Below, in pieces: positions 32,207-35,000 of a stretch of DNA of 35,000 nt. This DNA comes from Alphaproteobacteria bacterium (GTDB lineage: Bacteria; Pseudomonadota; Alphaproteobacteria; Rhizobiales; Hyphomicrobiaceae). The notes beneath the pieces are model-generated. The model searched no databases. It had not been told where the DNA came from and saw only the letters and a list, made by a program, of their open reading frames with translations. The translations under genes were made by a program, and so were the position numbers. Where the stretch lies: positions 1 through 35,000 of the forward strand of contig JAGVSR010000098.1 of assembly GCA_019137195.1 (NCBI GenBank), given 5' to 3'. The first letter of the stretch is position 1, and each line of letters starts with the position of its first letter.

Positions 32207-32590
32207 GCGAAAGCGGCGCGGCCTCCATACATGAATTGGGCCTGCCCCGACGGCCCCACCTGCAGATCTGGGCCACACCCCAACGGGCCCTCACCGGAAC
32301 GTGGATTTTCCAGTCTCATGCGGGCGTCGGCGGGTGGGTCTCGCCGACGGCTAGGCGCAGCGCTGCCGGGCTTTTGTTACCGAGTGCGCCTGGGCCGTGG
32401 CGGCGGCAAGGCCCCTGTAGCCGGCACGGGGTTCAGAGAAGCTGCGCCTCGGTCTGCGCGCTATGCCACAACCGATCGCTCGGGATAGGCTCGGCGGTCC
32501 TTATGCCCGCCTTATGCGGGACGCCGCAGATTCCAATCGAAAACTGATGCGTCGATGCCGATCCTCCGTTTCAACTGAACGGAGGCATCC
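32207..32590. other. Intergenic region before the kdp operon
   Basis: About 384 bp. Its first part contains G/C-rich repeated phrases (GGGCCTGCCCC, GGCCCC, GGGCCC) of unknown nature. The last 30 bases hold the kdp leader hairpin. No gene is supported. A kdp promoter is expected here, but no -35/-10 pair or KdpE site could be picked. Confidence 0.4.
32563..32585 (+). promoter_or_regulatory. Hairpin covering the kdp leader ribosome binding site
   Basis: CCTCCGTT (32563-32570) and AACGGAGG (32578-32585) form a perfect 8-bp stem with a 7-base loop. The second arm contains GGAGG, the Shine-Dalgarno sequence of the leader peptide that starts at 32591. Folding would hide that site, so translation of the leader may be gated by RNA structure. 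Confidence 0.45.
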
Positions 32591-32674
32591 ATGCAGGATC
32601 TTGCTTTTCTCGCGCTCGGCATCGGCGGCTTTGCGCTGATGGCTGGCTACGCACACCTCATCAGTCGGCTGTGA
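32591..32674 (+). CDS. Kdp operon leader-type small membrane peptide
   Basis: A 27-residue hydrophobic peptide (MQDLAFLALGIGGFALMAGY, ending HLISRL) that would form one membrane helix with a basic end. A very short open frame like this lies upstream of kdpF in many proteobacterial kdp operons and is often labelled potassium-transport related. Its role is unknown. It has a perfect GGAGG 5 bases before ATG 32591, and kdpF starts 9 bases after its stop, so it is probably translated. Confidence 0.65.
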   Translation: MQDLAFLALGIGGFALMAGYAHLISRL

Positions 32675-32683
32675 GGTGCCGCC

Positions 32684-32770
32684 ATGAGCGATCCCGTGAT
32701 CGGACTGGCCGTGGCGATCGGGCTTGGTCTCTACCTCGTCTACACCCTCGTAAAACCTGAAAAATTCTGA
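32684..32770 (+). CDS. kdpF: Potassium-transporting ATPase subunit KdpF
   Basis: A 28-residue single-helix peptide (MSDPVIGLAVAIGLGLYLVY, ending KPEKF). KdpF stabilises the KdpFABC complex in the inner membrane. The pattern of a short hydrophobic helix ending in Tyr-x-Leu-x-x-Pro-Glu-x-Phe is the family signature, and it lies 21 bp before kdpA, the standard order. Confidence 0.9.
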   Translation: MSDPVIGLAVAIGLGLYLVYTLVKPEKF

Positions 32771-32791
32771 CGCCCCCAAAGGGACCCACAC

Positions 32792-34400
32792 ATGACAATC
32801 GTCGGATGGCTGCAAATCGCACTCGTGCTCGGTGCCGTGGTCGCTGCGGCTTGGCCGCTCGGCCTCTACATGGCGCGACTGTTCCAGGGGGAGGCGACCT
32901 TCCTGGCCCCGATCGTGCGACCCGTCGAGCGCGCCCTTTATCGCCTGGCGTCGGTAAAGCCGGAAACCGAGCAGACGGCGCTCGCCTACACACTAGCCAT
33001 GCTCGCATTCAACGCGGCAGGCTTTGTCCTGCTTTAATACCAACTGGCAGTCCTATGCCGGTGAGTCGACGATGAGCCATCTAACCCAGATGGCAGGTCT
33101 CACGGTGCAGAATTTCCTCTCGGCAGCTACAGGCATCGCGCTGGCAGTTGCGGTGGGGCGTGCGTTCTCGCGCTCGAGTGCCGCTACGCTCGGCAACTTC
33201 TGGGTCGATGTCACACGAGCGACGCTCTATGTGCTCCTGCCCCTATCGATCGTAGTGGCGCTTGCGTTCGCAGCTCTCGGCATCCCGCAGACGCTTTCGG
33301 CCGGCCTCGAAGCAACGACCCTCGAGGGGGCGCGGCAGTCCATTGCGCTCGGCCCGGTCGCCAGCCAGGAGGCTATCAAGCAGCTCGGCACCAATGGCGG
33401 CGGTTTCTTCAACGCTAATGCAGCGCATCCGTTCGAGAACCCGAACTCGTGGAGCAACATGCTATCGATCTGGAGCATGCTCGTTGTCTCGACGGCGCTG
33501 ACCTTTACATTCGGCCGCATGGTCGGCGACCTGCGCCAGGGCGTTGCTCTCCTCGCGACGATGGCCGTTCTGCTTATCGGCAGCGCAATGATCGTCTATG
33601 CCTCGGAAAGCGCGGGCAATCCGCTCCTGATCGCTGCGGGTGTCGATGCGTCGTCAGGCAACATGGAGGGCAAGGAGGTTCGCTTCGGGCAGGCGATGTC
33701 CGCTCTCTACATCGCCGTCACAACCGGACTGTCCTGCGGTGCGATCAATGCCATGCACGACTCGCTGACGCCGCTTGGCGGACTCGTGCCGATGTTCCTG
33801 ATCCAGCTTGGCGAGATCCTTCCAGGTGGAGTGGGCTCGGGCCTTTACGGCATGATCGTGATGGCCATTCTGGCAGTGTTCGTCGCCGGTCTCATGGTGG
33901 GACGCACGCCGGAGTATCTCGGCAAGAAGATCGAAGCGCGCGAAATGAAGCTCGCCGTGCTCGCACTTCTGATCCTGCCGTTCGCCATCCTTGGATTCAC
34001 CGCGGTCTCGGTCATGATGCCCAAGGCGCTTGAGAGCCTAAACAACGCCGGCCCGCACGGACTGTCGGAGGTGCTCTATGCCTATTCGTCAGCCGCCGGC
34101 AACAATGGCTCGGCGTTCGCGGGTCTCAACGCCAACACGCCCTGGTACAATACGACGCTCGGGCTCGCCATGCTACTTGGCCGCTTCGCCTATGTCGTCC
34201 CTGTCATGGCGATTGCCGGCTCGATCGCCGCGAAGCGCAAGGCGCCGCCATCGGTGGGAACTTTTCCAACACATGGCCCGCTGTTCATTGGCCTTCTCGC
34301 CGGCGTGATCCTGATCCTCGGCGGTTTGCAGTATTTCCCGGCACTCGCTCTCGGCCCCGTCGTCGAGCACGTCCTGATGCACGGCAGCACGCTCTTCTGA
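32792..34400 (+). pseudogene. kdpA: KdpA, potassium-channel subunit, disrupted by deletion and frameshift
   Basis: The channel-like subunit that carries K+ through the KdpFABC pump. The first part (ATG 32792) reads 81 residues in frame, MTIVGWLQIALVLGAVVAAA to [11 protein letters not shown], and hits TAA at 33035-33037. The remainder is in another frame from about 33034: [12 protein letters not shown], then [62 protein letters not shown] and the end at 34400. Compared with a normal KdpA (about 557-570 residues), about 33-38 residues between helix 2 and the first selectivity-filter loop are missing, as is the reading frame. Filter loops 2-4 are intact, so decay looks recent. A sequencing or assembly error cannot be excluded. 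Confidence 0.85.
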
Positions 34401-34410
34401 GGTCAATCCC

Positions 34411-35000
34411 ATGTCCAAGACCGCATCACCCCATCTTTTCGACCGCGCAATCCTATCTGAGGCAGCCGTAAGTGCCGTGCGCAAGCTCGCGCCTCTTACA
34501 CTGGTGCGCAACCCGGTCATGTTCGTGACGGGCGTCGTCGCGGCAATCGTCAGCCTCGTCTTCCTACGTGACCTCGCGACGGGTGCTTCGGGCCTGCTGT
34601 TCACCAGCCAGATCGCTCTCTGGCTCTGGTTCACGGTGCTGTTCGCCAACTTCGCCGAGGCCGTAGCAGAAGGGCGTGGCAAGGCACAGGCCGATGCACT
34701 TCGCCGAACGGGAAGCGATACCAAGGCCAAGCTCCTGCTTCACCCCGACGACTCCAACGACGACCTGTGGGAGCCGAAATCCTCGCTCGATCTCGAACCT
34801 GGCGACGTTGTCCTGGTCGAGGCCGGTGACACAATCCCGGCCGATGGTGAGGTCATCGAGGGTATTGCATCTGTGAACGCGAGCGCGGTCACCGGAGAGT
34901 CCGCTCCCGTCATTCGCGAATCCGGCGGCGATCGCTCGGCGGTAACCGGCGGCACGGTCGTTCTCTCGGACTGGATCAAGGTACGGGTCACGGCTGCACA
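34411..35000 (+). CDS. kdpB: KdpB, potassium-transporting P-type ATPase subunit (N-terminal part)
   Basis: The ATP-hydrolysing subunit of the KdpFABC pump; the window ends about 196 residues in. The frame is open from ATG 34411 to the last base, with no stop. Features: LFDRAILSEAAVSAVRKLAPLTLVRNPVMFVTGVVAAIVSLVF (first membrane helix), LWLWFTVLFANFAEAVAEGRGKAQADALR (second helix and linker), LEPGDVVLVEAGDTIPADGEVIEG and VNASAVTGESAPVIRESGG, the actuator domain with the TGES motif. The phosphorylation motif DKTGT lies beyond the window. Its start is 10 bp after the kdpA stop. The frame is intact even though kdpA is not. Confidence 0.95.
   Translation, partial: MSKTASPHLFDRAILSEAAVSAVRKLAPLTLVRNPVMFVTGVVAAIVSLVFLRDLATGASGLLFTSQIALWLWFTVLFANFAEAVAEGRGKAQADALRRTGSDTKAKLLLHPDDSNDDLWEPKSSLDLEPGDVVLVEAGDTIPADGEVIEGIASVNASAVTGESAPVIRESGGDRSAVTGGTVVLSDWIKVRVTAA

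Overview
The window is a GC-rich chromosomal segment of an alphaproteobacterium, most likely of the order Hyphomicrobiales (Rhizobiales). The evidence is an NDUFA12-type complex I accessory subunit next to a DUF2155 protein, a single long class II (B12-dependent) ribonucleotide reductase with NrdR, an omega subunit (rpoZ) followed by one bifunctional RSH (p)ppGpp enzyme, a possible CtrA site (TTAA-N7-TTAA), and intergenic palindromic repeats of the kind common in this order. Genus cannot be fixed from the sequence alone.

Layout. 1-3.5 kb: end of an O-antigen ligase-like gene, a convergent DxD glycosyltransferase-like gene, a small membrane protein, then DUF2155 and NDUFA12 on the minus strand. 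3.5-7.8 kb: a long leader with two tandem NrdR-type boxes 31 bp apart, then nrdJ and a hairpin terminator. 7.9-9.6 kb: an accessory patch with an A/T-richer SIR2-like gene and about 740 bp of interspersed palindromic repeats. 9.6-16.2 kb: a membrane protein of unknown function, pyrG, a minus-strand two-gene unit (polytopic membrane protein plus secreted caspase-like protein), a small basic protein and glycerate kinase. 16.5-20 kb: a GFA-domain protein, kdsA, a nested hairpin element, a small membrane protein, nrdR and an isoprenylcysteine methyltransferase-like protein. 20.1-25.9 kb: tpiA, a periplasmic protein and secG on the minus strand, divergent from ppiD-trpE. 26-30.7 kb: family 5 uracil-DNA glycosylase and a NYN-domain protein on the minus strand, divergent from rpoZ-rsh. 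31.2-35 kb: an LpxQ-like outer-membrane barrel protein and the start of a kdp potassium-pump operon (leader peptide, kdpF, a broken kdpA, kdpB running off the end).

Most of the window is housekeeping: nucleotide synthesis (nrdJ, nrdR, pyrG), envelope synthesis (O-antigen ligase, kdsA, LpxQ-like), protein export and folding (secG, ppiD), central carbon metabolism (tpiA, glycerate kinase), tryptophan synthesis (trpE), stringent response (rsh) and repair (udg). The nrdJ boxes and the nrdR gene in the same window make a coherent regulatory pair.

The most notable item is the caspase-like protein at 12447-13178. Its p10-like half precedes its p20-like half, and the protein ends just after the catalytic cysteine motif, as expected for a circularly permuted caspase fold. 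It carries a signal peptide and lies 14 bp downstream of a polytopic membrane protein with a cysteine-rich loop. Other points for a second look are the SIR2-like gene, the kdpA lesion, the repeat cluster, the kdp leader hairpin over a ribosome binding site, and the nested inverted repeats near 18.0-18.1 kb.
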